A program made the position numbers and the translations under genes. The notes beneath the pieces were generated by a model. The model worked only from the letters and a program-made list of their open reading frames with translations. It ran no database searches and was not told where the DNA came from. DNA of 60,000 nt from Hydractinia symbiolongicarpus. Its lineage: Eukaryota; Cnidaria; Hydrozoa; Anthoathecata; Hydractiniidae. The DNA lies in NCBI RefSeq assembly GCF_029227915.1, contig NC_079884.1, positions 622,001-682,000 on the forward strand. Reading direction: 5' to 3'. Positions 39,595 through 50,879 of the stretch are shown piece by piece. How positions within the stretch are numbered: position 1 is the first letter of the stretch; each line of letters begins with the position of its first letter.

Positions 39595-42500
39595 GTCACG
39601 TGGAGACCAAGAGTTTAACATAGGTGCTTTTGTTCAATTTAGAGGAAATTTTACTAAATAGTTAGTTAAAAGGGAGTTATAAATAGTATTGACGTTACAT
39701 ATTGATAATCACATTCAGGTTTTACAATATATTGATAGAGATGGAATCGTGGTAAAGCATTTTTAAGACGACGTTAACGTCTATTTTTGACATTGTATAT
39801 AAATTATAATAATTCCCTCGTTTAACTTTACGTGGCTTTACTAAAAAATTATTTTATGTGTGAGATATAAACAGATACAAAACTTAAAAAATAGTTACAC
39901 TGCTAAAGAATGGTTAAAACAACTCCTTAACCAGTTATAATGTCAGAGAATTTGGTGTGATAGTAGGAGGGAGCGTGTTTAATAGGTGATAAATAATTAT
40001 TCCTACTCATGCAAAAACTTTTTCCTTCTGATGTGGCTTCAGAAGAATGAAATATCTTAAACATTGATTATGTTTATTTTTTCTGTTTTTTCTCTACATT
40101 AAACATATACGGGAATGGCTAAATGAAGTTTCCTCTTGTCTTCAATGAGTATTTATTAATTGGTAAATTTTACTTGCGAATAAAAGTGATATTAAGGCTA
40201 CCTGAACTTATATTATTAGTCGGTTAGAGATAGGACACCTGGATATCAAGAAATTGAAAAAAGCGTCACAAACCAACTACTATAAAATTTTCCGCGCTTA
40301 ACCACTGGCGAACAATGAGAAAATTCTATTTTTTTGCGCACTTGGATGCGCAAAAAGTTGTACGTGGTCACTTCAGTAGATGTGTATGCGTATGACTGTA
40401 TTAACTCAACCCAGTAAGACTATTCAGTCGGCCGTTTATAAAATACTTTTTTTTGCTAAGCTGCATTATTTGGTTATTACGCAAAATTACCGTTGAAAAT
40501 CTCTATGAAATCCTTTTAATCGGGAAAACATAATAACAGGATTATCATTAGAGCAACGCAAATTTATAATAATTCTGTAAAATTCTGACATGTGATTGAT
40601 CTGATTTTCAATTATTCCGATATTTACTCAAAAATCGGATTTTCGTGCAATTTTTGACTTTCTTTTAAGTGAATTATGTAAAAACTGGAAATGATTTTAA
40701 ATAGCTTATATTTGACAGTCAAAATCTTTGTACATAATGTTAAAATTCGCACTAAATTTAAATTAATTAAATTTTAACCCTACGGACGCTTTTTTTGAAA
40801 TAACTCTTTAATGCTATGTTCCATGGCTACAATACTTAATGAGTTTCAATAATTATCTATTAGACACCTGCATGCAAAATTTTTAGGTCCCATACCTTTC
40901 AGAGGCTTTCATATTGGCTATTACTCGAAACTACCCTAAAATTCTCTACAAAACCCTTATACGAAAGAAAATGTAATAACTTTTGTTAGGATTATGTTTA
41001 GAACTTGAAACTTACAACACAACTTTGCCTCATCAAGAAGAATCATTGTGCATGTTTTGCTGACATGGGTAATCTGATTTCCCGATTTTTAGGGTTTTAC
41101 CCGAAAAACGGTAAAAACATGATTTTCGGGCAATATTTGGCAATTTTTCATACCATCTATGTTAAAACCAAAAAATATGTTAAATAAGTTTTATTTAGCT
41201 TTCTGAAACTTTAAACAGAATGTAAAAATTCCCTCTAGAACTAAAGTAATTGAATTTTAAGCAGATAGTGGCATTTTGAACGAATTTTAAGCTTTTTATG
41301 ACGTCACAGAAAATGTGCTGACGCAAGAAAAATTTATTGCTGCTATTTTGCTCCTTTTGTGACGTACTATAATTGTGCCAAGTTTGATTCAAGTTGGACA
41401 AGCCTATGAAAAGTTTTTGGGGAGGGGGCAGATTTCGCTTCGAAGTCACGACGTGATTGGTACTAATCAGACAACGCTTACATTGGGATGCATATTTCAA
41501 TTACAAATATTTCTCAATGGCTAATTTAAGAAAACCAAAGTAGCAAATATTGCTATGCCTAATTTTAATGTCAAATCACTCAATCCACATACGATTTTGA
41601 CCGCGAATTTGGGAACGAGATGATTCAGACTATTGTTTAGATAATTGGATACAGGAAGCCCTGTTGTTGAAACTATCTGAAAGCAAACTTTAATTACAGG
41701 TTGTAAATCTGTATTGCTTCATCTTTATGTCATTTAGAACACAATAAGCAGTTTATCAATATTAAGGAAGGAAAATCAATTTGACAGCACAATGAATATT
41801 CCACTTATTCTTACAGGGACAGAAAAAATATTGAAGTCTTTCGCGGTTATCAGCATTTGATAAATAGGTGCTAAAATTAAACAGCAACCAATGTTTGAGT
41901 CATAATGTCTCCACAGTACAAAGTCACTATGTTAAAAGTATATGTCATGAGTAAAAGTAATTTTTTGCTGGTCTGACGTAGCATGTACTATTTTATTAAG
42001 GGAAGGAATAGACTTAACTTCTTGTATTTCTTATGTACCAGAAACAACGTATGTCGTATAGTAATACTATTTTTAACGATTTCAATTGATTAGTACCGTG
42101 ATAATGGATTACAAATTTCTCTTTTTTCTCCTTTGTTCGATCAAATCCAGATATTTCGTGAGAACTTACTGATATATTTTTAGCTGATATACTTGTGGCA
42201 AATTTTGGAACAAAGGTTTGAGAATACAACTTTAATTCCCATAACTCGTGAAGATGTATTCCTGAGAAAATGATTTTATTTATCTTTATGTATTGGTATT
42301 TTCTGCAAATTTTGCATTAATTTAAATTTTTCTTTAATACCTTTGTTCTCGTGTAGACAAAAGAATAATAAAATAGGCAATTAAAAATTAATAAAACCTA
42401 CAATTGAATTCCTTTTATTTTTAAAATCTTACTTTTGACAGTTTCTGATTGAAATTGTATAATGCAAAAATGTCAATTCCTACATAAAAGACTGACGAAG

Positions 42501-43262
42501 TTACAAATTACCGGTAGTAAAGGCTCGTTTTTATTGAATTGCATTTTTCCCTTTGAACAAAAATCTCACAAAGGTTTTAGATTTTACAGAAATTAGAGAT
42601 GTTGTCCCAGTGGGCATGTGCTACCATAAAAATTCGTTAACCCTTTGAGGTACTGCAGTCAAGCAGAAACGAACCTCAAAACCAGTAAAAAGAACTTGCA
42701 ATGCAAAATATATTAGTTTTATAAATTTGAAAGTATTTTTACCTCTCACTTCTTTAGTGAGATTTTGGTACTGTGTTGGGAAAAAGAGCAGTATATATAA
42801 AAGACACGAAACATTCCAACACCATATCATTTAAAAGGACAGGTGTTGTGGCTAAAGTGTGTGGAACCTTGGTAAATCATTATCATAATTAAGTCCTACC
42901 TGAAACTAAAAAAGCAACATTATTATACACAGAGGGAAGATCAAGATTTCGATATCTAACTTACTTTTATAAACCCACTGAAGACATTTACACGTTAATT
43001 TCGGCAGGAATCTAACGAAAATAATGGCTTACAGTACACTAGCCCCAGAGTAACATCGTTAACTTAAAAACAAGGTCTTTGTATAAATCATTGGGAGGCT
43101 ACTTTCAACAAATTAAAGCTATAAAAGAACTACTCTTTTCAATAAAAAAAACGCCTTTAAGTATCATAGTAAGTAAACAACGGTGGCATCATAAAATACA
43201 AAAAAAACGTTCACACAATATAAGTCATTATTATTCCCATAAAAGACTTATCATTAAAAATT

Positions 43263-45060
43263 AAAGACTTCTACTTCTACGGCGTGCGTGTTGAGAGCTT
43301 GTCGACAAAAAAGATTAGATTAGATTTTTAGACATGAAAATTAAGTAGATATGTCACACTGAAATAACACATGTTTTAAGTATATATCAGAGAAAATAGG
43401 AAAGTAAAAAGAGTAAAATTAAAAATGGATCTTTTCTTCTGGAAATCCAGTAAAATAAGTTTAGATACCTATTTAAATGTTTTGAAGAGGAACATCTATA
43501 TGCGATTTGTTTAGGTTATTTGTAATCTTTATATGCACCTTGGTATGAAATAGTAAAATAAATAAAGTAAAATATTCATTGAAATGATAAGTAGTGAATT
43601 TTTTTAAATACTGATATTCCTAGCTTAAGAACACGTAACCGCCTAAGATACAGAAAAACACACATCAGTTTTTGTTTTGAATAGCAACCGTCAATGTACT
43701 AGAGAATATTAAAGATAGTATTACTAACTAGGCAGTGATTACTAATCACCGAAACACGGATCCTTCTGCCATAATCATCGATTATCGTGTGTTATCATTG
43801 ATTATCACCATGAATGACTTTTAAGGGAACAAAATATATTAAGACACTCCTATATATCTATGGAAGAGTTTTTTTCCCGGATTGAAAAAGTATCATTACA
43901 GGCGCTATCATCATTGCCTTATTTTCTATCTTGTCTAAATCTACAAATTATTATTGTTATTGGCGAAACTGATTGTGCTCATCCTTTAAGTGAAGTATAA
44001 ACAAGAATTATAAATATCATCAATGCAAAGGTTGTCTTGATTTTAATGTTTTGGTGGTGTGAAATTATAAATTTGCTGGAGAAACACATAACGTTCATAT
44101 GTAATATTACAAACTCAGCCTTATCACGGATTTGTAGCCTTAAAGGAAATGTAAGGAACTCAATAAACACTTAACCTTCGAACTCTTTTTTTACGAGGAA
44201 GTAATATTTTTTAAAGCAGTGTACTTCAAGACTGCCTTACTGAAGAAAAAATCGTAAAAAATCAGTTATTTACTTATAGCATTTTTATTATTATTTCCCT
44301 AATAGACAATCATTTAAAATACAAAAAAATCCTCTAATCACGCTTTTTCTGCATTACCATTTTATCGCATCCACAAAATTATCTTAAAAAACGTAAAAGT
44401 ATCGGGGTGATTTTTTGTATCAATAATTGCAACTCCTCTGCACTCAATCGCGACATTATTATGACTTACACGGCGCTGCCTTCGTCTAAAGGGAAATGTA
44501 ATTCTTAGTGGACGCTGTTCCCTTAAAATTTCGTCAAAATCAACTTGGTAAAGGACAAGCGATTTTTTTGCATATAAAGTGTGGCCATTATCTGTGCGTA
44601 CATTGAGACATTAAAGATATTACTAACTAGATAAAAACTCCATTAGGACGCATGGATATTTATAAATGTCAATCAATGACTAATTTAAGGGAAACCAAAA
44701 CAGAAACAAATTGTGGCGTATGATTTCACTATAAAACGACATATACCATTGCTTTGTGGAAGCGTAATGGTAGTTGCAAAGTTCTTCCTTTATTTTTATC
44801 GCCTTTCAATAGCTATTTATTGCGCTCAATTGTATTTTGCGGATTCATTGTTTACATGATGAACGTGACAGTTGACATTCACTTTGCCAAAATTTGCGTT
44901 CACTTTCAGAGTTCAATGATAAAATGTTAACCTAGTTTAGAATGAATAACGAATATAGGTAGTCTAAACATAGAGCACAAGAACAAAGATAATTTTATCA
45001 CTTGAATATAAGCGCCTTTTGTATCATTGAATATCTCTCCAGCAATATATAATGATATTT
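43263..45060 (+). repeat. Copy 4 of the large unit, left part (most diverged)
   Basis: Matches copies 1-3 in order. 43,270-43,600 matches 5,760-6,070. 44,150-44,210 matches 6,905-6,970. 44,330-44,470 matches both 16,270-16,390 and 20,030-20,110. 44,615-44,760 matches 8,370-8,500, and 44,930-45,050 matches 8,690-8,800. Similarity ends near 45,060, and the unit resumes only at 55,252. The open frames here (43,979-44,170 and others) are not conserved. Confidence 0.7.
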
Positions 45061-45594
45061 ATTGTGTCTTCAGCAGCATTTAGTATCTGTTTATACATCA
45101 CGAAGACTCTAAGTCGCCATAAGCTACTTATTAGCAAATATTAAATAGGTTGGGATAAAATATTGAAAATTATTCAGTCAAGCTTGTGATGTTCGAAGAA
45201 GCGAAAGTAAGTCGAATATCATTAAAACGAGGCTGATAAATTTCGATATTCGATTTCACTGAATCCAGCATACGTTTTTTTATCCTCTAAAAAAAAGAAA
45301 CAATTTTTTGCAGTCGCTCTCCCGTCAATATTCTTTAGAATTAATTAAGTTGTGTTTTTTTCGAGCCAGTGAAAAGATAAAAGAGTGTTAAATATTTATA
45401 CGTCCAAAAATTTTCGATGGAGCAATTTGCTTACGGGTGACTGATAACTACCCTTATGGCATTGACATATTACTACTGCTTCGTACATAATATTTTTACC
45501 ATCACTGAATTTATTGTTGCCTACAGTTTAGTTGCATGGTACGAATAAATAAGATTGTTGTACTAACAGAATCTAATCAATAGAGATACACAAG
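45061..45594. other. Spacer at the left edge of the inserted island
   Basis: No gene, no match to the tandem unit and no terminal repeat recognised. Base composition rises in GC towards 45,600, where the virus-like frames begin. Confidence 0.5.
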
Positions 45595-46179
45595 CTACAA
45601 AAATGATACCAAATACCCAGGCGGATCCTTTAGGTACTGTTGGCATACTGATTGTAACTTTAACACTTCGTTTTTACCTTCCTGTTTACCTATTGCGACT
45701 AGCTCTACACGCTCTTGTTCACTGATGTTATTGACGATGCGTTTTACTCGTTGTTGAATCTGTTTCTTTAGCACCGTATACCGCTGATTTTCCTGCACAA
45801 ATAAGCTGAACTCAAAGTCGTTTACGAGCGAGTAGTCTGATACTCTCATGCTTCTGTGCCTTTACCTCTAACCTTCTCGAAGCATTCCTATAACTCCTGT
45901 AGCTATACACATCGGTGCGCCTAGACCTGTGGCTAGTGCTCCGAGTCCGCACCCAGTAGTGATCATGCTAACGCCTTGCAATCCATGATCACAATACCAA
46001 ACCCACTTACTATGCATCTTGAACTTTTTTGCGAGTGTATCACTCTCTTTAATCCCCTTGTGGAGGTAATTCGCAATTTCTTCAATTTTTTTTAGTCTGT
46101 ATGTCTGTTTTTCATCCTGCATGCTGTCGTCCTCAGGCGCAGTAGGTGATAATGTCGGATATAACTTCACACTATCCAT
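45595..46179 (-). pseudogene. Broken virus-like hydrophobic protein gene
   Basis: Two minus-strand frames belong to one gene. The first, 46,179-45,868 (103 residues), starts MDSVKLYPTLSPTAP, continues with a charged helix (YRLKKIEEIANYLHKGIKES) and ends in a Gly/Ala/Ile-rich hydrophobic stretch (residues about 70-97). The second, 45,849-45,595 (84 residues), is polar and helical. Between them are in-frame stops, and another frame carries a short bridging stretch (LEVKAQKHESI), so at least two frameshifts and probably a small deletion have occurred. Paired 'YPTLPPTAP' start, coiled helix and hydrophobic core recall a protein family I associate with Polinton-like or virus-derived elements of cnidarians. 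That link is from memory and the biochemical role is unknown. Confidence 0.5.
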
Positions 46180-46416
46180 ACTTTTTCTATCAGCACCTGC
46201 ATGGTAATTGCTGTAAAAGCTACATTTTTGTCATAATGGTATTTAACTGGAGACTGTCTGTTGGCCTCTTCAGAGGAAGGGAGATAGCGGGTAAAAATTT
46301 CATGTAATCATACTTTTGTAGGTTGTTTCTCTGATATTCAGTATAGCAAGAATCGTAGACTTTTTACCAACAGAAACACAATAGTGGTTATTCAGCTGAG
46401 GACAGACAAGTCGTAG

Positions 46417-46803
46417 TCAATTGTACATAACAGTCTTATACCACTTACCACAGTCGCCCTTCGTGAAATAGTTACCATCAGCCGGCTCCGTACGACTCCT
46501 CAAATCCCTTTGCTTACGGTCGATCGAAACAGGAATCCTACAGAGACCATTCTTGCGCACAAAAACCATGGCTTTTCCCTTGACTTTTGCGTTAATATGT
46601 GCCGCTATATCTTCAATCGTATACAACCTGTTCTTGAACGTGATCCAGGTAAAATTGTGAGCTAGCCCCACTTTTGTGATAATGGCACTGTTGGTGAGCA
46701 ACATGTTAAACCACGTAGGTCGAATACTGATCGACTTAAACGCAATCCTCGTATACTGCCCTAGGTAATTGTCAAAAAGCGTGGGTGTAACGATGTCTGT
46801 CAT
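46417..46803 (-). CDS. Possible virus-like structural protein, fragment or decayed
   Basis: 128 residues from an ATG, on the same strand as and upstream of the broken hydrophobic protein. It is separated from it by about 240 bases that include stops. The middle part (FTWITFKNRLYTIEDIAAHI) has the pattern of a beta strand, a 'G/N-x-Y-T-I-E-D-I' turn and a helix. This resembles capsid-associated or fibre-like proteins of cnidarian virus-like elements. No transmembrane segment and no enzymatic motif are seen. GC content is visibly higher than in the tandem unit. Whether it is complete is unclear; the C-terminal third is basic and low in hydrophobic residues. Confidence 0.35.
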   Translation of the reverse strand: MTDIVTPTLFDNYLGQYTRIAFKSISIRPTWFNMLLTNSAIITKVGLAHNFTWITFKNRLYTIEDIAAHINAKVKGKAMVFVRKNGLCRIPVSIDRKQRDLRSRTEPADGNYFTKGDCGKWYKTVMYN

Positions 46804-46843
46804 ACAGAGTCGTTTATATTACTTCTAGAAGAAAGGATGAACG

Positions 46844-47164
46844 TTGACTCGTATAATTCAAGTGCTTAGTACAAAGTTGAATCAGGGAGAATGGCCCCTG
46901 CCTATCACAAAGTTAAAACGCATATCGACACGCAACGCGCGTATACCAGTGGTATTACCAGAGTTTACCAAATATCCTAACAGAATCCTAAAAACAGGCA
47001 GGGCAGCCGTTGGGGTACTGGAACATTCGGGTCAATTTCGCAACGCATTGTGCTACAAAAGCACTGGGATTTCTATAAAGCATATGACAGATCTTCAACA
47101 CTTACAAACAGCATATTTTGCTTCCATAGCTACTACCATGCGCAACGTATATTCGGAAGGATGA
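46844..47164 (+). CDS. Unrecognised open frame in the virus-like island
   Basis: 106 residues on the plus strand, divergent from the frame at 46,417-46,803 with about 40 bases between their starts. It is basic in the first half and has no motif I recognise. The opposite strand is full of stops here, so this is the best frame. A second plus frame (47,050-47,250) overlaps its end and could be its continuation after a frameshift. Confidence 0.25.
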   Translation: MTRIIQVLSTKLNQGEWPLPITKLKRISTRNARIPVVLPEFTKYPNRILKTGRAAVGVLEHSGQFRNALCYKSTGISIKHMTDLQHLQTAYFASIATTMRNVYSEG

Positions 47165-48026
47165 AAGTAAGCATGCCTTTCGATGATGGTTTCAGCCGGT
47201 ACAAGACTCCTTACTCAACATTTGGATCTGCAAAAGTGTGTTGCGAGTAGATTTAGAACAGAAGGTGCTGTAATTGCCAATGGTGACAGGTGGCAACATG
47301 TTGAGGGTGACAACGCGAAATTCATCACGCCTACAAGTCAGGGTTTTACCTCGTAAGGTTGACCAAGCTTGGCATGTCCATAGGAGTTTGTACAGTGTTG
47401 ATACTTGAAGGTTGAAGGTTGAAGCAGTTTCCACTCTTTCCGGCAGCCAAAACATGCTTTCCTGTATGTACAACTTGAACATCCGAGGGCCCACAGGATC
47501 CTAGAGAAGTGTATAAAAAATATGATGCTTTTACTATTATTTCGTGTCGCCTTGCTCAGTGGCGGCGTAAGCAGTGAAAGCACCGGAGCACGGCGAGAAG
47601 GATTGGCCAATTAGACCCACTTGCCTGGTCTGGGAGGCAGTAAGCCAGATGGCACCGATATAAGGTGGCGTGGGAGATGAGCTCGTAAATTGTCTGATTG
47701 GGATCACTTGCTCATCCCCAGAAGATCCGTGCTCATATGAAAGCCAGTGGAGAAAACTCGAGAGTAAGCTTTTGTATAGATTGCCAAAAAAAACCCAGTT
47801 GGATTCTAAAGTACAAGCAAGGAGGTTTAAAGAGTGAAAGAGATACATCTCAGTGATTTCTATTGAAACCATCCGTTGCCAATTTGCAGGTTGCTTTGTT
47901 TTCACATTCAGTTTTGTAAACAAAATTTTTTAAAACTCCCGCGTAAATTATAAAAGTAACGGTTGCTCATTGTTATTTCTGCATAATTATAAATTGTTCT
48001 TATAACGCCGTAACTGCTGCAGTCGT
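47165..48026. other. GC-richer spacer between virus-like frames
   Basis: Open frames of 90-128 codons exist on the minus strand (47,192-47,494, 47,338-47,610 and 47,537-47,923), but they overlap each other, start at weak codons and show no protein-like pattern. I call no gene. Composition matches the virus-like island rather than the array. Confidence 0.4.
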
Positions 48027-48088
48027 CGAGACTTTGTGCAATGAACACTCACATCCTCGAGACTTTTTGCAATCAACACTCACATCCT
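48027..48088 (+). repeat. 31-bp direct tandem duplication
   Basis: 48,027-48,057 and 48,058-48,088 are the same 31 bases with two differences ('cgagactttgtgcaatgaac' against 'cgagactttttgcaatcaac' at their starts). It overlaps the start of the BRO-N-like frame, and because 31 is not a multiple of three it shifts the frame. Confidence 0.9.
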
Positions 48089-48409
48089 CGTTTCAAATGT
48101 GCTGATCTCGGGAGATTCTTGGGGATTGAAGATATCCGTACTTCTTGCAGAGCGCTTAAAATAGCTGGGGAAACCCGTGCTAAAATACTTGTCACGGGAT
48201 CGACAAACCATGCAAGCCTCAAGAAAGGTAAAAATTGGTACGATCTATTTGTCACATCGGATGCTGCTCTGGAGATTACTGATTTAACGAACCTACAGAT
48301 CAGATTCGTCTGTACAAGACTCTTGTCATCAAATCGGTTTAGCGCCAGTTTGTTCAACCTTGGGGTTTGCTTTTTCTGCTGGATCAGCACAGAGTTTCGT
48401 AATATATAG
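48041..48409 (+). pseudogene. BRO-N / MSV199-like domain protein, decayed
   Basis: 122 residues. Residues 18-35 (RFKCADLGRFLGIEDIRT) match the pattern of the BRO-N or MSV199-type DNA-binding domain ('F-x-x-x-D-[LVI]-G-x-[FY]-L-G-I-x-[DN]-I-R'). A later stretch (KNWYDLFVTSDAALEI) matches the second conserved part of a group common in large DNA viruses and virus-like elements of aquatic animals. The expected charged helix after it is lost, and the last 30 residues look random. The N-terminus is disturbed by the 31-bp duplication, so the visible ATG is unlikely to be the ancestral start. It is most likely a relic of a virus-like element; no function is assigned. Confidence 0.5.
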
Positions 48410-48419
48410 AATAACAAAA

Positions 48420-49264
48420 ATTTAGTTAGTTATTTGCTCAATGTTTGTAATATTATTGGTATTTTATGTATTGTTTACTTACTTGTAGTTTGAACCTCAT
48501 CTTTAATCCAATACTATTCACCTTTCGTCGGTGAGACTTTACAGCTAGCGTGTTCATCAACACATTCTTCCAAGGTACAGACTTATCTTATCATTGACAT
48601 AGTAAAATGTGTTTTTTCAGCTTCTATTTAAAGAGATTGGTCGTGAAAAAAATATTTAAGCGAGGCTTTGGAAAAAAAAGGTAAACAAATGTCAATGATA
48701 AAAAGTATTTTATTTTGAGCCATAGATAGAAAAGGATTTTTACCACATATGATGTAAGGTTATTAGCAGTACTAAATAAGCTGGAAGATTTTGATAAATA
48801 TATCATTAAGATCTCTCTTAGCCAAGCAGAGCTAGATAGCTTTTAATTGACCTGTTGTTGTAGACCAACAAATCTTACTAAGATAAAACATAACATCTAA
48901 ACAAATAGATTTTGTATCCAGTCAATTTTAATTTTCCATGCCTGACATCAAAATCTCCTGTTTTTCCTATGCCAAATATATTTACACTTAAAAACAATTA
49001 CGCTGAGAGTGGCTGAAAAATAAGAACACAATAAGAACATAGAGAGAGCAGAAGTTTTTTTGATAAGACTCTTAAAAAACACAAACGCACACTCAAAAAC
49101 ATGGGGAACATCTTTCAAGGAAAAAATTTCACCGAATCAATTGTTACTATTATTCGAAACGTGTGTATACTTATAAAAGGGATGTTACATTGTAAATACT
49201 TGCAATATACGTACAACAAAATAAATTTAAAATGCTGAAAATATGGAAATATAAGAACAATTTC
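48420..49264. other. AT-rich spacer
   Basis: No gene, no match to the tandem unit and no terminal repeats seen. The 60-residue frame at 48,624-48,806 (minus) is low complexity. Confidence 0.5.
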
Positions 49265-49580
49265 AATCTCTATAGAATAGGATAGAATTATTTATTCAAC
49301 AGTTTAGCTTTACAATGTTGGTTAAAATTAGGTTAAATAGCAAATATTTGAAATAGGGCTATCACTGTTAAGGACCAAATTATTAGCCAGGGGCAATGAC
49401 AAGATGTTGGTAACCTTTAACAAATAAACAAACTAAACAAAAATATAAATTTTATACATTCTATACATAAACTTGTGCAAAACAATAATATCACGTATAC
49501 TGATTATACTAATACTTAGCTGTACAATGAGAAGAATAACTGGCTCAACATAGATTTTAGCTTGGGTGGGGTGAGAGAGA

Positions 49581-49898
49581 CTAATTAAGTAAAAGGGAGA
49601 GCGCTTTGAACATAATTCCATGAATGAATGGACTGTAGTCGAATAGAATTTGAGTCAAAAGATTTGGTGGACACAGTGGGGGATTTATCAGACCAACAGT
49701 AGATCCACGAGTCCGATGAGAATGGGAAAAGTCAACATTGAAGGTATAGAGAATTGCCTTAAGAAGATTCTCATGAAATAGATTGTAAAGAAAAGTTACA
49801 TTTTTCATATGAACCAAATCAGGAAATTTTAAAATACCAAGATTAAAGAAAAGGGAGGTGGAATGGGATTGTTGCTGTTCAAATGAGGTGACTCTCAC
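49581..49898 (-). pseudogene. LINE C-terminal domain
   Basis: 105 residues with LFFNLGILKFPDLVHMKNVTF and HSHRTRGSTVGLINPP. This is the typical region after the polymerase in CR1/Jockey-like LINEs, corresponding to the 'YNTR' region of the short tails elsewhere in the window. A frameshift separates it from the polymerase frame at 49,928-50,323. Confidence 0.7.
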
Positions 49899-49927
49899 TG
49901 CTCAAAGGTTGAAGACAGTAAATACGG

Positions 49928-50323
49928 TCAATGAAGTGATGAAGCTATAGCTCCATTAACCCTCTTGAGTTTGATGGCAACCTCATTGATCTGAGATTTC
50001 CAACTAAGTTCAAAATCTAGTAAAATGCCAAGTTCCTTATTGCAGTTACTACGGAAGAGTCTTTTGCTGTTGATGAAGATTTTCAAGTCATAGTTTATAG
50101 GTTCAAGCTTGTGCTTAAGCAGGATATATTCAGTTTTACTTGCATTCAAAGAGATTTTGTTGCCGTTGAGCCATTGAGAAAGAAACTTCAAATCCATGTT
50201 GATTCTTTTTGAAAGGGACTTTAACGACTTGTTAAAACATATTAAGTTGGTCTCATCAGCAAAATGATGAACCAATGAATATTTGATAGCATAATAAAGG
50301 TCATTTATATAAATGAGAAGCAC
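49928..50323 (-). pseudogene. LINE reverse transcriptase, C-terminal half
   Basis: 131 residues. It contains IYINDL (end of motif B), HFADETN (motif C, residues 20-26), LNASKTEYILL (motif D) and LGILLDFELSW (motif E). The second catalytic aspartate of the F-A-D-D box is glutamate here (codon gag at 50,254-50,252), which normally abolishes polymerase activity. Confidence 0.85.
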
Positions 50324-50486
50324 ATGGACCCTTGCGGGAAACCATGACTAATAAATCTGTAACTGGATTTAAGGAGCAAAATAGATCAAGATACCAAAGT
50401 GGAACAGTTTTCTAAGAGGATTTCGTGGTCAACAGTGTCAAAAGGCTTCTGGAGGTCAATAAAAACACCACGCATACTGACCATTA
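50324..50486 (-). pseudogene. LINE reverse transcriptase motifs A and B, frameshifted
   Basis: Translated by eye in the frames between the two larger pieces, 50,463-50,410 gives VFIDLQKPFDTVDHEIL (motif A, with Lys-Pro-Phe for the usual Lys-Ala-Phe). Near 50,345 comes SHGFPQG (motif B, usually G-V-P-Q-G). An internal stop lies between them. Confidence 0.8.
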
Positions 50487-50879
50487 TTAATGCATCCATA
50501 ATATGTGTGCTGTGGAGTGTTTTCGCCTGAATTCAAACTGTTGAGATGACAAGATATCATGTTGTGATGTGACACGTTTGTAGATCAGTTTTTTAACCTT
50601 TTCAATATTAGATAGCAAAGAGATCGGTCTATAATTTGTGCCGTCAAGTTTGGATCCTTTTTTAAATACAGGAATAACCTTGGCAATTTTTAATTGGCAT
50701 GGAAATACACCAGAAGAGAAAGAAAGATTGATCAGAATTAAGAGTGGCTTGGCAAATTCAGATTTTAGAAGAGCTAATAATTGACTAGAAATACTAAATG
50801 GACCTACAGGCAATACATGAAGCCAATTCATCAATGTCAGTTGGCGAGAGAAAAATCGAAATAGAATTTCTGTTTTCAT
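50487..50879 (-). pseudogene. LINE reverse transcriptase, N-terminal half
   Basis: 130 residues. It includes PCQLKIAKVIPVFKKGSK and NYRPISLLSNIEKV, the classic start of the polymerase, and QFEFRRKHSTAHIL (usually Q-F-G-F-R). The first about 35 residues include a frameshifted stretch. Confidence 0.85.

Larger units (their letters stand above)
30902..43262 (+). repeat. Copy 3 of the large tandem unit (rearranged)
   Basis: Aligned with copy 2 from the phase motif at 30,902, it differs by large events. A deletion of about 0.55 kb near 32,022 removes the ATC tract (copy 2 equivalent 18,965-19,525). There is a 2.15 kb transposon (32,588-34,738) and a nested duplication (35,637-36,590). Small deletions include 12 bp near 39,330 inside the LINE tail and about 75 bp near 41,548. 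Its last part (42,090-43,262) is a different subtype from copies 1 and 2. The segment equivalent to 16,250-18,330 is missing, so the next unit starts directly after 43,262. No gene recognised. Confidence 0.8.

Noticed and set aside
48073-48417. 114-residue minus frame
   Set aside because: Antisense shadow of the BRO-N-like frame, which carries the recognisable motif on the plus strand.
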